Origin: Porphyra umbilicalis
Taxonomy: Eukaryota; Rhodophyta; Bangiophyceae; Bangiales; Bangiaceae
Reading direction: 5' to 3'
DNA length: 64,000 nucleotides
Assembly (NCBI GenBank): GCA_002049455.2
Contig: KV918764.1
Location: 496,001 to 560,000 of the forward strand
Shown: positions 54,040 through 64,000 of the stretch, piece by piece
Position numbering within the stretch: the first letter of the stretch is position 1
Layout of the letters: every line of letters starts with the position of its first letter
Made by a program: the position numbers and the translations under genes
The notes under the pieces: generated by a model
What the model saw: only the letters and a program-made list of their open reading frames with translations
Databases searched by the model: none
What the model was told of the DNA's origin: nothing

Positions 54040-54436
54040 TGTACCATATCTCTGCTCCCAATTGGCAATTGGCCACAAGTAGCCTCCTTGACGGGCCAAA
54101 GCCCATGTATTGTGGGAATTGGCCTGTGGCACGCCTCTTGGGGGGCTACTTCCGCATTGTTCATTTTTTTATTTCTTTGTTTGCTTGCCTGTTTTATCTG
54201 TCTGCCGGCACTCATTACGATCGCTTGTGATCGGACGGTCGATCGACCAGTGCCCTCGCTTATATTACATCACCTGGGGTCCGGGGTCGCCGTCGTGGGC
54301 ACCACCCGGCTCCCCATCGGATGCCCTTCAACAAAAGGTCTTTCTACCTCGCCGCGACGGCGATAGAACTCGCTTTATTGTTGGCTATGGTCGGTCTCAG
54401 TACACTGGTAAATGCATCAACGTTATTAATACCACA
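54040..54436 (+). repeat. 5' LTR
   Basis: 397 bp, TGTACCATATC...ATACCACA. It contains CGCTTATATTACATC (about 54258-54272) as a possible TATA region. Confidence 0.95.
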
Positions 54437-54438
54437 TT

Positions 54439-54455
54439 TGGTGGAGCAGCAGGGG
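54439..54455 (+). other. Putative primer-binding site
   Basis: TGGTGGAGCAGCAGGGG starts two bases after the 5' LTR. TGG is the expected complement of a tRNA CCA end. The sequence is not the common initiator-Met site; the tRNA is unidentified. Confidence 0.55.
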
Positions 54456-54666
54456 ATACCCTCGCCTTCATCGTGCCTCGCGGCACGGTGTTCCCGAGAA
54501 TTTTCTCGCTGCCTCGTTGCATTGTGATGGTGTCGATACGGTCGCTTGGCGCGCGGGGCGTAAGCCATCGACTTGTGGGCGTGGTACCGGGGGCATCACG
54601 GTTGAGATCTTGGACGTTGGCGCGCAGGGCGTTAGCCAAGTCGGAACACTTTGTTCAGGTCCCAGA

Positions 54667-56319
54667 ATGTCTACTGGTGATACCGGCGGCACTCGGCGAG
54701 CCAGAGACGGCAAGTTGACGGCTGGCTACCGGCCGCCGGGCGGCGGACAAGGCACTCCTGCCGCTTCCGACGCCCCAACGAACGGTGCTCCAACTCCTCC
54801 CATCCCTGCTGATCAAGCCGCCTCCGGGCAGATGCAGGTGGTGGAGAGCCTGAAGGCGGCCGTTGAAGCACTTCAGCGACGCCTAACGGCCCAAGAACAG
54901 ACTAACGAGTCTCTGGCGCGAGCCAATGACAAGTTGGTCGACGACGTCGAGGCCCTGCGCAAGGTCGACTCCCACGAGGAGGAACGCCGTGTGGCTAAGT
55001 CTCGCCACCAGTCGGGCGACAAGACCAAGAATGTCAAGAAGACAAGCAGGGTGACTAAAGACAAGTCCGTCCGCAAGGACGATCCGGCTACCGCCGCGCC
55101 TTCCTCATCTTCAGATGATTCTGCCTCTGGGTCAAGCCCGACGTCATCAGACGACGACAACCCCAATGCGACGGACACGTCCTCTTCGGGCGATGGCCAC
55201 GGGCCGCCAGGCCCGCCGTCGCCCTCAAGTGGGTCCTCGCCGAGCGACAGCTCGAGTGAGTCGGACGCGGCCACGCGCAAGCGCCCCGCTACCCCCACCA
55301 CCACCAAACGGAAGGAGCGACTTGAAAAAGCCGATAGGATCAATGTGATCCGCCCGGCTAATAGCCGCTTCAAGACACTCCTGGACTACAGGACGTACTT
55401 CCTGATCCGCCGTCAACTGGCGTACACGCCTAAGGAGGCACAACGGTCGCATCTTCTCAACAAAAGTTTAGACGTAGCGTTCCACGGGCAACAGCCATTC
55501 ACGGGAGCACTGCCCTCGGGCATCTTCACGTTCTTAACGACCTTTCGCCGCACGTGCGACGCGGCTGGGCTGACGCACGGTCAAGCCCTTCCGCTCATGG
55601 TCTTTCGACTAGCCGGCAACGCCAAGATGGCCTTCTCCGGCGCGCATAACAGCACCCTCGGACATAAGCGTTATGCCATCCGTACATACGGAAATGCCGT
55701 CAACTGGCTTCTTTCGAAGTATGCGACACACGCAACTATGGCCTACACCTACCAAGACATCATTACGATGAAGCAACAAGACAACGAGGCGCCCACGGCT
55801 TTTGGTCACCGCGCGGAAACGCAATGCGACCTGCTGAACGGTTTGTTCGACATCCAAGACATTAAGGACGTCTTTATCACTGGCCTTTCGGAACTTGTGC
55901 AAGCGCACGTGCGGGTCTTGAATGACCAATTCCCAGATCGGACTCTTTCCGAGACTGTTGCTACCGCCCAGATGTACTGGGACGGCACCAACAAGCTGCG
56001 CTTGCAGCTCAAGATGACCGGCCCAACGGCAATCAAAGTCGCTTACGCGACACAGGACCAGCGGACGACGACGGAACGACCGTTCACGCCGGTTCGCACC
56101 CCGCCGCCCGCGCGCGCCGCCGACCCTCAAGCCAATTGGGCGGACTTCTGTTACAATTGTAACAAGCCGGGGCACTTCGCCACACAGTTTGCCGAACCAT
56201 ATCGCCCTCGCGAGCGGCGCCAACCGTCTATCGGCGTTCATGCCATTGCCGACGGTAACGTCGAAGAAGAAGAGATCAAACACCCGGCCGACGCCGTGGA
56301 GAACTCGAAAAACGCCTAG
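54667..56319 (+). CDS. Gag-like protein of the chromovirus
   Basis: 550 aa from the ATG at 54667 (the frame is open from 54517 but without an ATG in good context). The N-terminus is Gly/Pro-rich, then a coiled coil at about residues 55-105 (SLKAAVEALQRRL, NDKLVDDVEALR), a Lys-rich and Ser/Asp-rich acidic linker (about 110-220), and a retrotransposon gag/capsid region (about 245-460). A single zinc knuckle follows near residue 495 as CYNCNKPGHFATQF: the first three ligands (C, C, H) are present but the fourth Cys is Phe. It should package the RNA in cytoplasmic particles, although the damaged knuckle may weaken this. The frame is otherwise intact and ends just before pol in another frame. Confidence 0.85.
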   Translation: MSTGDTGGTRRARDGKLTAGYRPPGGGQGTPAASDAPTNGAPTPPIPADQAASGQMQVVESLKAAVEALQRRLTAQEQTNESLARANDKLVDDVEALRKVDSHEEERRVAKSRHQSGDKTKNVKKTSRVTKDKSVRKDDPATAAPSSSSDDSASGSSPTSSDDDNPNATDTSSSGDGHGPPGPPSPSSGSSPSDSSSESDAATRKRPATPTTTKRKERLEKADRINVIRPANSRFKTLLDYRTYFLIRRQLAYTPKEAQRSHLLNKSLDVAFHGQQPFTGALPSGIFTFLTTFRRTCDAAGLTHGQALPLMVFRLAGNAKMAFSGAHNSTLGHKRYAIRTYGNAVNWLLSKYATHATMAYTYQDIITMKQQDNEAPTAFGHRAETQCDLLNGLFDIQDIKDVFITGLSELVQAHVRVLNDQFPDRTLSETVATAQMYWDGTNKLRLQLKMTGPTAIKVAYATQDQRTTTERPFTPVRTPPPARAADPQANWADFCYNCNKPGHFATQFAEPYRPRERRQPSIGVHAIADGNVEEEEIKHPADAVENSKNA

Positions 56320-57417
56320 GCCGGGTGCCCGACTTGGGGTTGCCCGGCGGAACGCGACAGCGTACGGTAACAAGATTGTTGCGCCGTACCTTACGGCACT
56401 ACGAGATCGCCGCCACACTTTGCCCGTGCATGCGTGTGATGCGGAGCTGCCGCCCTGTACTTGACACGGGCGCCGGGGTGAACATAGTGCGAACTAGTGA
56501 TCTCCCTGCGAACTGGATGGCTTACGCTGAGGAGTTGACCACGCTTCCGCGCATCCGAGATGCGAACAACAATCGTCTCGTGATGAAGTATGCCATACAT
56601 CTGCATGTAGACACCGGAGATGTACGTCTATTTGACCGATTCCTCGTTTCCCAGAACTTGCCAGTCCCGTGCATCCTTGGCACCGAGTTCATTGAACAAA
56701 ACATTGAGGCGATCTTGCCGCGTTTGCGTAAGATCGTCTGGAAGGAACACGTGCGCTGCACAGAGGAGCTTCCTCGGCCAACGCCGATCTTAGCTTGTCT
56801 TCATGACAGTGCCTGGGATCGCCATTGGCAAGACAAACCCGCAAGGGTGAGAGCCTGTAAACAGGTACATGTCGACGGACAACAAGAGGAGTGGATCATG
56901 GCCACATGCGACACCCCTGGTAAGGTTACCATCACACCGAACGCTCGGTTATGCCGACATAAGTCAATGGCGGTCGCCCGCGGCCTGGCCATCGTCAAGT
57001 CCGACGAACCCTCCTTGGTCAAGTTATGCAACTTTGGCGAAGACCAAGTCATTGTTCGCAAGAACTCAACCTTGGGATTTGCAGAACCCTACCAAGGGCC
57101 GATGTTGGCCGCCGTGTTGGATGACAACAATCCAAAAGATGGAACCGATAATTCATCGGACGACGCGAGTCGTGACCCACTCGAAGACCTCGACCTCAGT
57201 GAGGCCCCCGAGTACCTGCACAAGCAGATTCGAGACATGCTCAAGACGCATTTTTCGATGTGGGATGGAACCCTATGTGTCATCCGTGCTACGCAGCACG
57301 CCATCGTCACTCCCCCAGACGCTCTGCCCATACGGGCCCAACCCTATCGGACCGGGCCGTTCAAACGGCAGATCGTCGCTGATCAGATCAACAAGATGTT
57401 AAAGCTCAACGTCATTA
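56320..57417 (+). pseudogene. Pol part 1: aspartic protease and start of reverse transcriptase
   Basis: The protease active site VLDTGAG lies at about 56455-56478, followed by ILGTEFIEQN. The frame before it (56189-56460, ending HACDAELPP) is one of the other frames, so a one-base frameshift at about 56450 separates the protease N-terminus. The RT N-terminal region follows (RAQPYRTGPFKRQIVADQIN, then KMLKLNVI) and is cut at 57417 by an inserted 400-bp MITE. Gag lies upstream in a different frame. Confidence 0.85.
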
Positions 57418-57817
57418 GAGAGCGTCGGCAAGTCGGGCGTGGTTATCCAAAGTGGGTAGAATGTGGGTCGCCGACCCACGTCGGATGTACCCACATCTTA
57501 CCCACATTTAGCGTTGGGGTATGGTGCCGGTTGACAAACTCAGCTTGTACGGTGCAAGATGATGCGCCTTCTCGATACACCCGAAACTGGAGACACAAGC
57601 GCCCGTGGTGGGCGCCAAGCCCGGGCTGAGACGAGCGGTGGTGGCACAACTAGCGCCACGTGTGTGGCCACGTGGTCCTCACCGACCGGTATTTGGCGTG
57701 GGTTGGATGACCCAGATAGCCACAAATGGGTTCCAAATGTGGGTAGCCGCTGCTACGTGGCACGAAACGTGTCCTCGATCCACGCCGCCGACCCACATTT
57801 GTCTTGCCGACGCTCTC
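57418..57817. mobile_element. 400-bp MITE inside the reverse transcriptase
   Basis: Ends GAGAGCGTCGGCAAG and its exact inverse, flanked by TA (57416-57417 and 57818-57819). Removing the element plus one TA restores the RT frame with no lost base and joins NVI to a SHSSWATPVVIV segment. The interior has GTGGGT/ACCCAC-rich palindromic text and no gene. TA duplication suggests mariner/pogo-type mobilisation. Confidence 0.87.
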
Positions 57818-58583
57818 TATTGCCCCTAGCCATAGTTCTTGGGCAACCCCCGTGGTAATTGTACCAAAGAAGAACGGCAAAGCCCGATTCTGTATTGACT
57901 ATCGTCGGTTAAACAACATCATCAAGAAGGATGCTTATCCCTTGCCTCGGATGGAGAACTGCCTCGACATTTTGGGAGATGCCCAGGTGTTTACGTCTCT
58001 CAACTGCATCGCGGGGTACTGGAAAGTGCCCTTACGCAAGGAAGACCAAGAGAAGACGGCGTTAACAACGCATTGTGATATATACCACTGGTTATCAATG
58101 CCTTTCGGCTTGACGAACGCACCCGCTACCTTTCAGCGCGCATTGGATATTATCCTCTCGGGCTTGAAGTGGCAGATATGCCTCATCTACTTAGACGATG
58201 TCATCATCTTCTCCGCAAACGCGGAACAACACGTCAAAGACGTTGATACGGTTCTGCACCGTCTGCGCGAAGCCGGGGATACCCTAAACTTGGAAAAGTG
58301 CACGTGGTTCTACTTGCCTTACCAAACGCCAACCGGATGCTCGTCATCGACGTTGACGCATGCGCCAACCAAGTTGGTTGTACACTCCTCCACGAGGAAC
58401 CGGGCGAACTGCTTCATCCTGTCGGATATTGGAGCCAAGGACTCACTGCTGCAGAGCAAAACTACTCCAAACTCCAAAACGGAGCGCGAATGCCTCGGCG
58501 TCGTGTGGGCTGTCCTCAAGTTGAGGCACTTCCTCGATGGGCAACGGTTCCTCATCCGAACGGATCACCAAGCACTTAGCTGA
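57818..58583 (+). pseudogene. Pol part 2: reverse transcriptase core and damaged RNase H
   Basis: RT motifs WATPVVIVPKKNGKARFCID, then YRRLNNIIKKDAYPLPR, FGLTNAPATFQR and the catalytic YLDD (58188-58199) are intact. After LEKCTWF the text jumps to the start of RNase H (in another frame, with MLVIDVDACANQVGCTLL), so the usual ~100-residue connection is missing. A second frame change at about 58475 returns to the main frame (TERECLGVVWAVLKLR). A TGA at 58581-58583 follows TDHQALS, where the family has Trp. Confidence 0.87.
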
Positions 58584-60899
58584 ATCTACAGCACGACTGA
58601 CTCAAACGGACGCTTGATGCGATGGCGACTTCGCCTCTCCGAATACACATGCGATATGGTTTACAAACCAGGTGCATCGCACCTCTTGCCCGACTTCCTG
58701 TCGCGCGCCTCTACGGTGGCGCCGCCAGAAGATATCCATGATGACATACCTTGCCTGGCAGTGGCCGGGACGGCCAACGGCTTAAGAACGGGGAGGTACT
58801 CGGGTACCGACACTCCGGAACCGGTGGTGTTCGACGATGTCGTCGAAGCACAACAAACAGACGACTACTGTGTCGAGATGTCCACTCGCGTGGAGCGCGG
58901 AACGGCCAAGGCCTTCTTCCGTGACGAGCATCACGCTCTGTATCGCCGGACGCCTTACGGCAACCAATTGGTTATACCAAAATCATTACGCGAACGCGTC
59001 TTGACGCTCGAGCACCACGCCACAGTGGCAGCCCATCCTGGTATGAACCGGATGTATTACACCATGAGAAAGGCAAATTACTGGCCTTCGATGGTAACGG
59101 ATATCCACACCACCATCACCAAGTGCACAACTCGTGCCCAAAACCGCCTTGCCTTGCGGCGACACCCCACGCCCTTGACGCTGTTCCCGGCTACTGAACC
59201 TCTCACGGAGCTGTCCGTTGACATCTTTGGGCCCATCCCGGCCTCCAAGAAGGGCAATCGCTTCATCTTGGATATCACCGACCGCTTCGCCAAGCTCACC
59301 AAGTGTGTCGCCTTACGGTCAATTACGGCCATGTCCGTGGCGTCAGCCATCATCGACGCGTGGGTGTCCGCCTACGGACCCCCGGACCGGATCCTATCGG
59401 ACCAAGGGCCCCAGTTCATGTCGAACTTCTTCATCGCTGTGATGAAAATGCTTGGCATCGAAACGGTTCGCACCACAGCGTATCATCCCCAAACCAATGG
59501 ACTAGTTGAACGGTACAACCGTACCATGGCTACTCAGCTGCGACACTACGTCGCCGACGACCCATCACGATGGGACGAGCTACTCCCGGTAATCACCATG
59601 GCATATAATAGCCAACCACACCGGTCTACGGGTATCGCTTCATTTGAGCTTGTTATCTCAAGGCGGATCCCCAACCTCACGGTTTGCAACTTGCCCCCGG
59701 GCACCCCGCTTACCAATAAGGGAACGCTCAAGGATGGGTCACCCCTATCTCGCAAACGCGAGTTCATGGCCCGCCTGCGCAAGCAGATACCCATCGTAGT
59801 CGAGGCCTTGCGTAAGACGCAACAACGTTACAAACGTAACTTCGACCATCGGGTCGCAACCCACAATGCGGACGTCGAGATCGGCGACTACGTGTACACA
59901 ACCAACCACGATCGTCAAAACAAGCTGCAAAGCAAAGCCATTGGACACTTCGTGGTCATCGACGCAGACGCGGACGCCTCCACGTTTGTCATTGACATTG
60001 ACGGCGAGGAAAAACGTGTCAGCAGTGACCATGTCACCCCAGCTCCTCGTCCAACGACGACGGACACGGTTCCACACCCCCTGCTAGATGGTCTTGACCA
60101 ACGCAAGCCACCCCCGGCAACTGCCGATGAGTATGTGGTTGACAAACTTCCAGGCTTACGCCAGACTGGCGACAGCTATAGCGCTAAGGTGCGCTGGTTC
60201 GACTACGGGTCGAAAGACGACACCTGGGAACTCGTAGAGAATCTCCTACGCCACCTGATGGTGCGATTTCTTAGGCAGAAGAAGAGGCATGTACCCGGGT
60301 ACGAATGGCAAACGCCAACGCGACGAAGTCGCCGACAGGCCGGGCTCACAACAGTGGCCAACATCGTCATGGACTCCGCGTGGAGACCCACTATCCAACA
60401 TGTCCATGTTACCGGTGACGGAGTTATCCATGCCAATGTTTCGTGGACAGATTCAACTACCGCCGCCGCAATTAAGGAAGTAATTCCTGTCGCATGGCTT
60501 AAGTCCACTGTGCCGTCCATGACGCGCAACTTTGCGTATGATCCCCAACTTGCCTTGCGGCTTTTCCCTCGGCTGAACCGTGTTTACGGTCCGTACACAT
60601 ATGTGTGGCCGAAACCCGCGCAGGCGACACTGATCGGGAGCGATCCCTCTGTACCAGTGCTCCGCAATGGGTTTCTTGAACCCCCGGTACAGCACTTGGA
60701 CTCAGTCCTTCGACGCTTGGTGACAACCGCAGAGGAAGCAACCGTGGTCGTACCGCAATGGACCAACACCAGTTGGTACGCTACCGCCATACGCGCATGT
60801 TTCGAGTACGAAGTACTTTTATCAACAGATGCAAGGGATGCGAATCCCACACCATGGGCCATGCTTGCCTGCCACTTCCTTCATCGCTATGATGACTGA
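58584..60899 (+). CDS. Pol part 3: RNase H end, integrase, chromodomain and long C-terminal extension
   Basis: Open without a break to the stop at 60899 and in frame with part 2, from which one TGA separates it. RNase H ends at about 58700 (MVYKPGASHLLPDFLSR). The integrase zinc region has His, His and one Cys, but the second Cys of the pair is Arg (KCTTRAQ). The catalytic core has LSVDIFGP (Asp near 59219), ILSDQGPQF (Asp near 59400) and HPQTNGLVERYN (Glu near 59507). A GPY/F-like region is followed by a chromodomain at about 60124-60285 (EYVVDKL, then YSAKVRWFDYGSKDDTWELV and ENLLRHL). A further ~205 residues of unknown function follow, without similarity that I recognise. Integrase and chromodomain insert DNA copies and steer them to chromatin in related elements. 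Confidence 0.85.
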   Translation: MYSTTDSNGRLMRWRLRLSEYTCDMVYKPGASHLLPDFLSRASTVAPPEDIHDDIPCLAVAGTANGLRTGRYSGTDTPEPVVFDDVVEAQQTDDYCVEMSTRVERGTAKAFFRDEHHALYRRTPYGNQLVIPKSLRERVLTLEHHATVAAHPGMNRMYYTMRKANYWPSMVTDIHTTITKCTTRAQNRLALRRHPTPLTLFPATEPLTELSVDIFGPIPASKKGNRFILDITDRFAKLTKCVALRSITAMSVASAIIDAWVSAYGPPDRILSDQGPQFMSNFFIAVMKMLGIETVRTTAYHPQTNGLVERYNRTMATQLRHYVADDPSRWDELLPVITMAYNSQPHRSTGIASFELVISRRIPNLTVCNLPPGTPLTNKGTLKDGSPLSRKREFMARLRKQIPIVVEALRKTQQRYKRNFDHRVATHNADVEIGDYVYTTNHDRQNKLQSKAIGHFVVIDADADASTFVIDIDGEEKRVSSDHVTPAPRPTTTDTVPHPLLDGLDQRKPPPATADEYVVDKLPGLRQTGDSYSAKVRWFDYGSKDDTWELVENLLRHLMVRFLRQKKRHVPGYEWQTPTRRSRRQAGLTTVANIVMDSAWRPTIQHVHVTGDGVIHANVSWTDSTTAAAIKEVIPVAWLKSTVPSMTRNFAYDPQLALRLFPRLNRVYGPYTYVWPKPAQATLIGSDPSVPVLRNGFLEPPVQHLDSVLRRLVTTAEEATVVVPQWTNTSWYATAIRACFEYEVLLSTDARDANPTPWAMLACHFLHRYDD

Positions 60900-62236
60900 C
60901 AGGAAACTGCGAAGTAGATACGCCGAGTGTGCGCGCGAGCGCGGTTTCGAACGCAAATGTCGTACAGACTCCGGCCAGCAATGACCAGGATCCCATCGAC
61001 CACCTCGGTCGGGCCAACGTGCGCGTAAAACGAGCCGCGAGGCTGAGGCTGACATACATCTCCGAGTCGGTGGACCGATCGACATCGGGTCCGTCACCCG
61101 CAACGGCGTGAGCCACGTGCGCCTCGCCGTAGGCGTTGCCGCCGTCCACCGCCGTCGCTGCGGGATCAACCATGCTGGTACCTGGGAATACACCCTTACC
61201 GCCTCCGTACGTAGCCGCAAGGCAAACTGCCCGCGTCGCCGGACCTCGACGCCCGCGCCGTAAGGCGAATCGCCCGCGCCGCCAGGCGAACCGCCCGCGC
61301 CGCCGGCCTTCGTCGCCCGCGCTGCGAGGCGAACTGCCCGTGCCCCCGGCCTTACCACCCGTGCCGCCGCCGCGCTTAGCCGTCGGGCGCGCCGCCCGCA
61401 CCGCCCGGCCTTGCCGCTCTTGCCGCCCCTGTGCCTTGGTGCCGGTTGCGCCGCCTGCGCCGCCGACCTTGCCGCCCTTGCGCCTTGCCGCCCTTGCGCC
61501 TTGCCGCCCTTGCGCCTTGCCGCCCTTGCGCCTTTCCGCTCGTGCCGCCCTTGTGCCTTGCCGCCCTTGACGCCCTCGAGTCTTGCCGCCCTTGCGCCGC
61601 CGCCGCCGCCGGGTACGTCGCCCCCGGCCGCCCCGCTCCCCCCCCCCCCCCGCCCCCCACACTCACCGGGTCCGTAACCTCGCGATTTGCCACCTCGCGG
61701 TAGCACGCCCCCACTCAAGCAATGCCGTTGGGCCTCAACCTGTGCACGAGCACGAAGATACGGGATATTCCCGTGCCGACAAAAACCGGACCCGCATCCC
61801 GGCTTTCGCCTTGTCGCCGGGGTAGTCAAACCCCGACGAAGTAGGCGCCACGCGGCGCCGACGGCGGTCACCCCAGCACGTGCTGCACGACGCACCCGCA
61901 CACCGACGGGTCTTAACCCTGGCCCCCGCACCCGCCCCGGCACCCACGTACCCACACGCGTGGAACCGCCTGCGCCGGCATGCCTACGCGTAAGCGTCGG
62001 TCTGACCCGCAGATCAAGCTGCCCGCCACGCACGCACGCGCGTGCGTGATCGGACGGTCGCGGCCGACGCCGGCGAACCGCCACCCCTCCCCAATCGGGA
62101 CGGATCGGCGCCCTTTCGCGACTCCCGCGGCCCGGGCGGTTGCGCCCGCGCGGGCCCGTAAGACGCCGCGATCGCCCAATCGGGTTTCACCATCGTCGGA
62201 TCTCACCGGGACGGTTCGAATCTCGCGTTGGAGGTA
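60900..62236. other. Non-coding tail of the retrotransposon
   Basis: GC-rich. A ~15-bp CTTGCCGCCCTTGCG minisatellite occupies about 61420-61600 and keeps minus-strand frames open. No envelope-like gene. No strong polypurine tract is seen immediately before the 3' LTR (only TTGGAGGTA). Confidence 0.6.
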
Positions 62237-62634
62237 TGTAGCATATCTCTGCTCCCAATTGGCAATTGGCCACAAGTAGCCTCCTTGACGGGCCAAAGCC
62301 CATGTATTGTGGGAATTGGCCTGTGGCACGCCCTTTGGGGGGCTACTTCCGCTTTGTTCATTTTTTTATTTCTTTGTTAGCTTGCCTGTCTTATCTGTCT
62401 GCCGGCACTCATTACGATCGCTTGTGATCGGACGGTCGATCGACCAGTGCCCTCGCTTATATTACATCACCAGGGGTCCGGGGTCGCCGTCGTGGGCACC
62501 ACCCGGCTCCCCATCGGATGCCCTTCAACAAAAGGTCTTTCTTCCTCGCCGCGACGGCGATAGAACTCGCTTTATGGCTTGGCTACGGACGGTCTCAGTA
62601 CACTGGTAATTGCACCAATGTTATTAATACCACA
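62237..62634 (+). repeat. 3' LTR
   Basis: 398 bp, TGTAGCATATC...ATACCACA, matching the 5' LTR; followed by TTTCC. Confidence 0.95.
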
Positions 62635-62639
62635 TTTCC

Positions 62640-64000
62640 GATTTTATTGCACGCTTCATTAAGACACTGTGTTCGACGGGTACGTATCAAGTCGTGCGCG
62701 GGGTCTGAAGGTGCTGGAAAAGTACCTTCCTGCCACAGTTATCTGCCGATCTGCCCAACTTTGTCACACTTACTTCCAGCCGCAGGAGCAACGTCTGCCC
62801 TTCACAAACGGCGATCGGCAATGGCTCGGGGAATGAGATTCCCCATTACATCAAGTTCTTCGACGAGTGCCAACGAATGGTGCATCCCGAGCGGAAAAGA
62901 GGCCTCCCGGGGGCCAAAAAGCTGCGGGGGGTTACGGCGCGATCCGCATCGATCCACGGGTCCGCTCACCTTGCGTGGTTGCCCGGTCTTGGTCACTCCG
63001 GCGTTTGCCTGCCTGGCGCCGCCACGTCCTCTCCGCTACGCATTGGGCACACGCGCCCTCTATAACTGTGGCGCCTCCCCCATCCCTTACCAGTGGTAGC
63101 CAAGCAGCTCTGTACTTTTCGTCCACCAACTGCAGCCCCGTCCGCTGCGGCTGCCACCAGCGGCTATCCCCCGGTTCGGCTGTCACGTGTGTGGCGTCGG
63201 ATGACTGCCCCCCCCGCCCCCCGCCACTGCCCCCCCCCCCCTCCCGCTGCCCCCCCCCACAATGCCCACCTCCCCCCCACAATGCCCACCCCCGCCCACA
63301 ATGCCCACCCCCCCCCACCGGCCCCACCGGCGCCGCCGAACACTGGGCATAGCTGGGAACTGTGCACTGGGCGCGGGTGCCGTGGTGAGGGGGGGGCGGG
63401 GGAGGGCAGCGGGGAGGGCAGCGCAGGCAAGGAGTGAGCCGGGACTGTTTCAAAGTTGCAAGCGATTCTATGCATAGCTTGCGGAGGCGATTCTACGGGG
63501 CCATCGCGTTCTCCATCTTAAGTCTCAACGAAATACGAAAAGTTCCAAGAAAGTCCCAGAGACAACGCGAGACGCGTAAAATCGCTTGTGTGCGGACCCT
63601 GAGGCCCTCACACCTCCACTGGGGTCAGGCGATTCTGCCTCGACACCGCGTTCCCGGTCCCGTCCACACCGCCTACGTGCACGCCCCACGGCCAGCAGCT
63701 CCGGCCCTCTTTGCGCACCGCGGTGCGGTTGCAGTACACAGACGGTATGCCCCTCGTGCTCTGCGACCCATGGGTGAGCCGCTTCTGTTTTGTTTTCGTC
63801 GCCCTCCAGTACGAGCATCGGCTCTGACGCGAGTGGCCGCCCTGCACTGGTCGTTCGTTCTCGTCGATGGATGATATGTTGAACTGTATGCGTGATCCTC
63901 CTCCCCTCCCCCCTCTCACAGGTCCCTCTGCAGGTGTCACGGCGTCTCGTCCGTGCCTGCTCGCGCGTGGCGTGCCGACGTCGACGCGTGCACCTTCTCG
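62640..64000. other. Right flank; possible 5' part of a plus-strand gene at 63.6-64.0 kb
   Basis: CCCACAATGCC units repeat at 63255-63310 in a C-rich tract. A possible exon ends LCDPW at 63773 with a GTGAGC donor, and a pyrimidine-rich CTCTCACAG acceptor at 63921 would continue in phase to the window edge. No domain is recognisable in the short translation, so this is only a hint of a gene cut by the window. Confidence 0.2.

Larger units (their letters stand above)
54035..62639 (+). mobile_element. Full-length Ty3/gypsy chromovirus-type LTR retrotransposon, 8,595 bp
   Basis: LTRs at 54040-54436 and 62237-62634 begin TGTA and end CACA, differ at about 15 positions by eye, and are flanked by the 5-bp target duplication TTTCC (54035-54039, 62635-62639). 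The internal order is gag, protease, reverse transcriptase, RNase H, integrase, chromodomain: Ty3/gypsy, chromovirus branch. Pol is broken by a 400-bp MITE, at least two frameshifts, a deletion between RT and RNase H, and one stop. A ~1.3-kb non-coding tail precedes the 3' LTR. Not autonomous now. Confidence 0.95.

Noticed and set aside
60781-62084. Two long minus-strand ORFs over the retrotransposon tail
   Set aside because: Generated by the 15-bp minisatellite (repeating KGGKAQGRQ-type text) and antisense to pol.
62205-62232. GGTTCGAATC resembling a tRNA T-arm before the 3' LTR
   Set aside because: The flanking bases do not pair as a T-stem and no other tRNA arms are present.

Overview
This is eukaryotic nuclear DNA. 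It has spliceosomal introns (GT-AG, 229-273 bp), very GC-rich and Ala/Pro/Gly-rich coding stretches, intergenic DNA of much lower GC, and abundant transposable elements. The proteins I recognise are an Elongin-C, an SRPK/CLK-like kinase and a bZIP factor. The style fits a GC-rich alga, and a bangiophycean red alga of the Porphyra/Pyropia type is my best guess, but that is inference from composition and gene style only.

Layout. 0.7-5.2 kb: an Ala/Pro-rich gene with a bZIP-like basic region (+), a two-exon Elongin-C gene (-), a perfect 31-bp hairpin and an unresolved GC-rich block. 5.7-12.05 kb: a 6.36-kb DNA transposon with matching terminal inverted repeats, TTAA at both ends and an intact Tnp2-type transposase (-). 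12-18.4 kb: one unknown 231-aa ORF, then a ~150-bp tandem satellite of about 11 units. 18.4-20.5 kb: a 135-bp foldback element and the kinase gene (-). 24.0-25.8 kb and 42.4-44.2 kb: two nearly identical 1,822-bp elements in opposite orientation. 28.0-30.2 kb: a three-exon bZIP gene (+) whose splice phases fit exactly. 31.0-38.6 kb: a nest of related repeats (841-bp tandem duplication, ~625-bp inverted repeat, 15-bp minisatellite, two TA-flanked MITEs). 38.7-40.5 kb: a decayed Tigger/pogo transposase. 44.2-50.7 kb: a GC-extreme block with coding-like, frame-switching Ala/Gly-rich segments that I cannot resolve into a gene. 51.2-52.0 kb: two long palindromes. 54.04-62.63 kb: a full-length Ty3/gypsy chromovirus with LTRs, a TTTCC target duplication, gag, and a broken pol that carries its own inserted MITE.

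The cellular genes (Elongin-C, kinase, bZIP factor) are unrelated single genes with no operon logic. Most of the sequence is mobile-element and repeat tissue. The intact Tnp2 element and the near-identical 1.8-kb pair point to recent activity; the chromovirus and the Tigger element are decayed. Many coding-like stretches in the GC-extreme parts switch frame next to homopolymers or pyrimidine tracts, so unrecognised introns or sequence indels should be suspected there.
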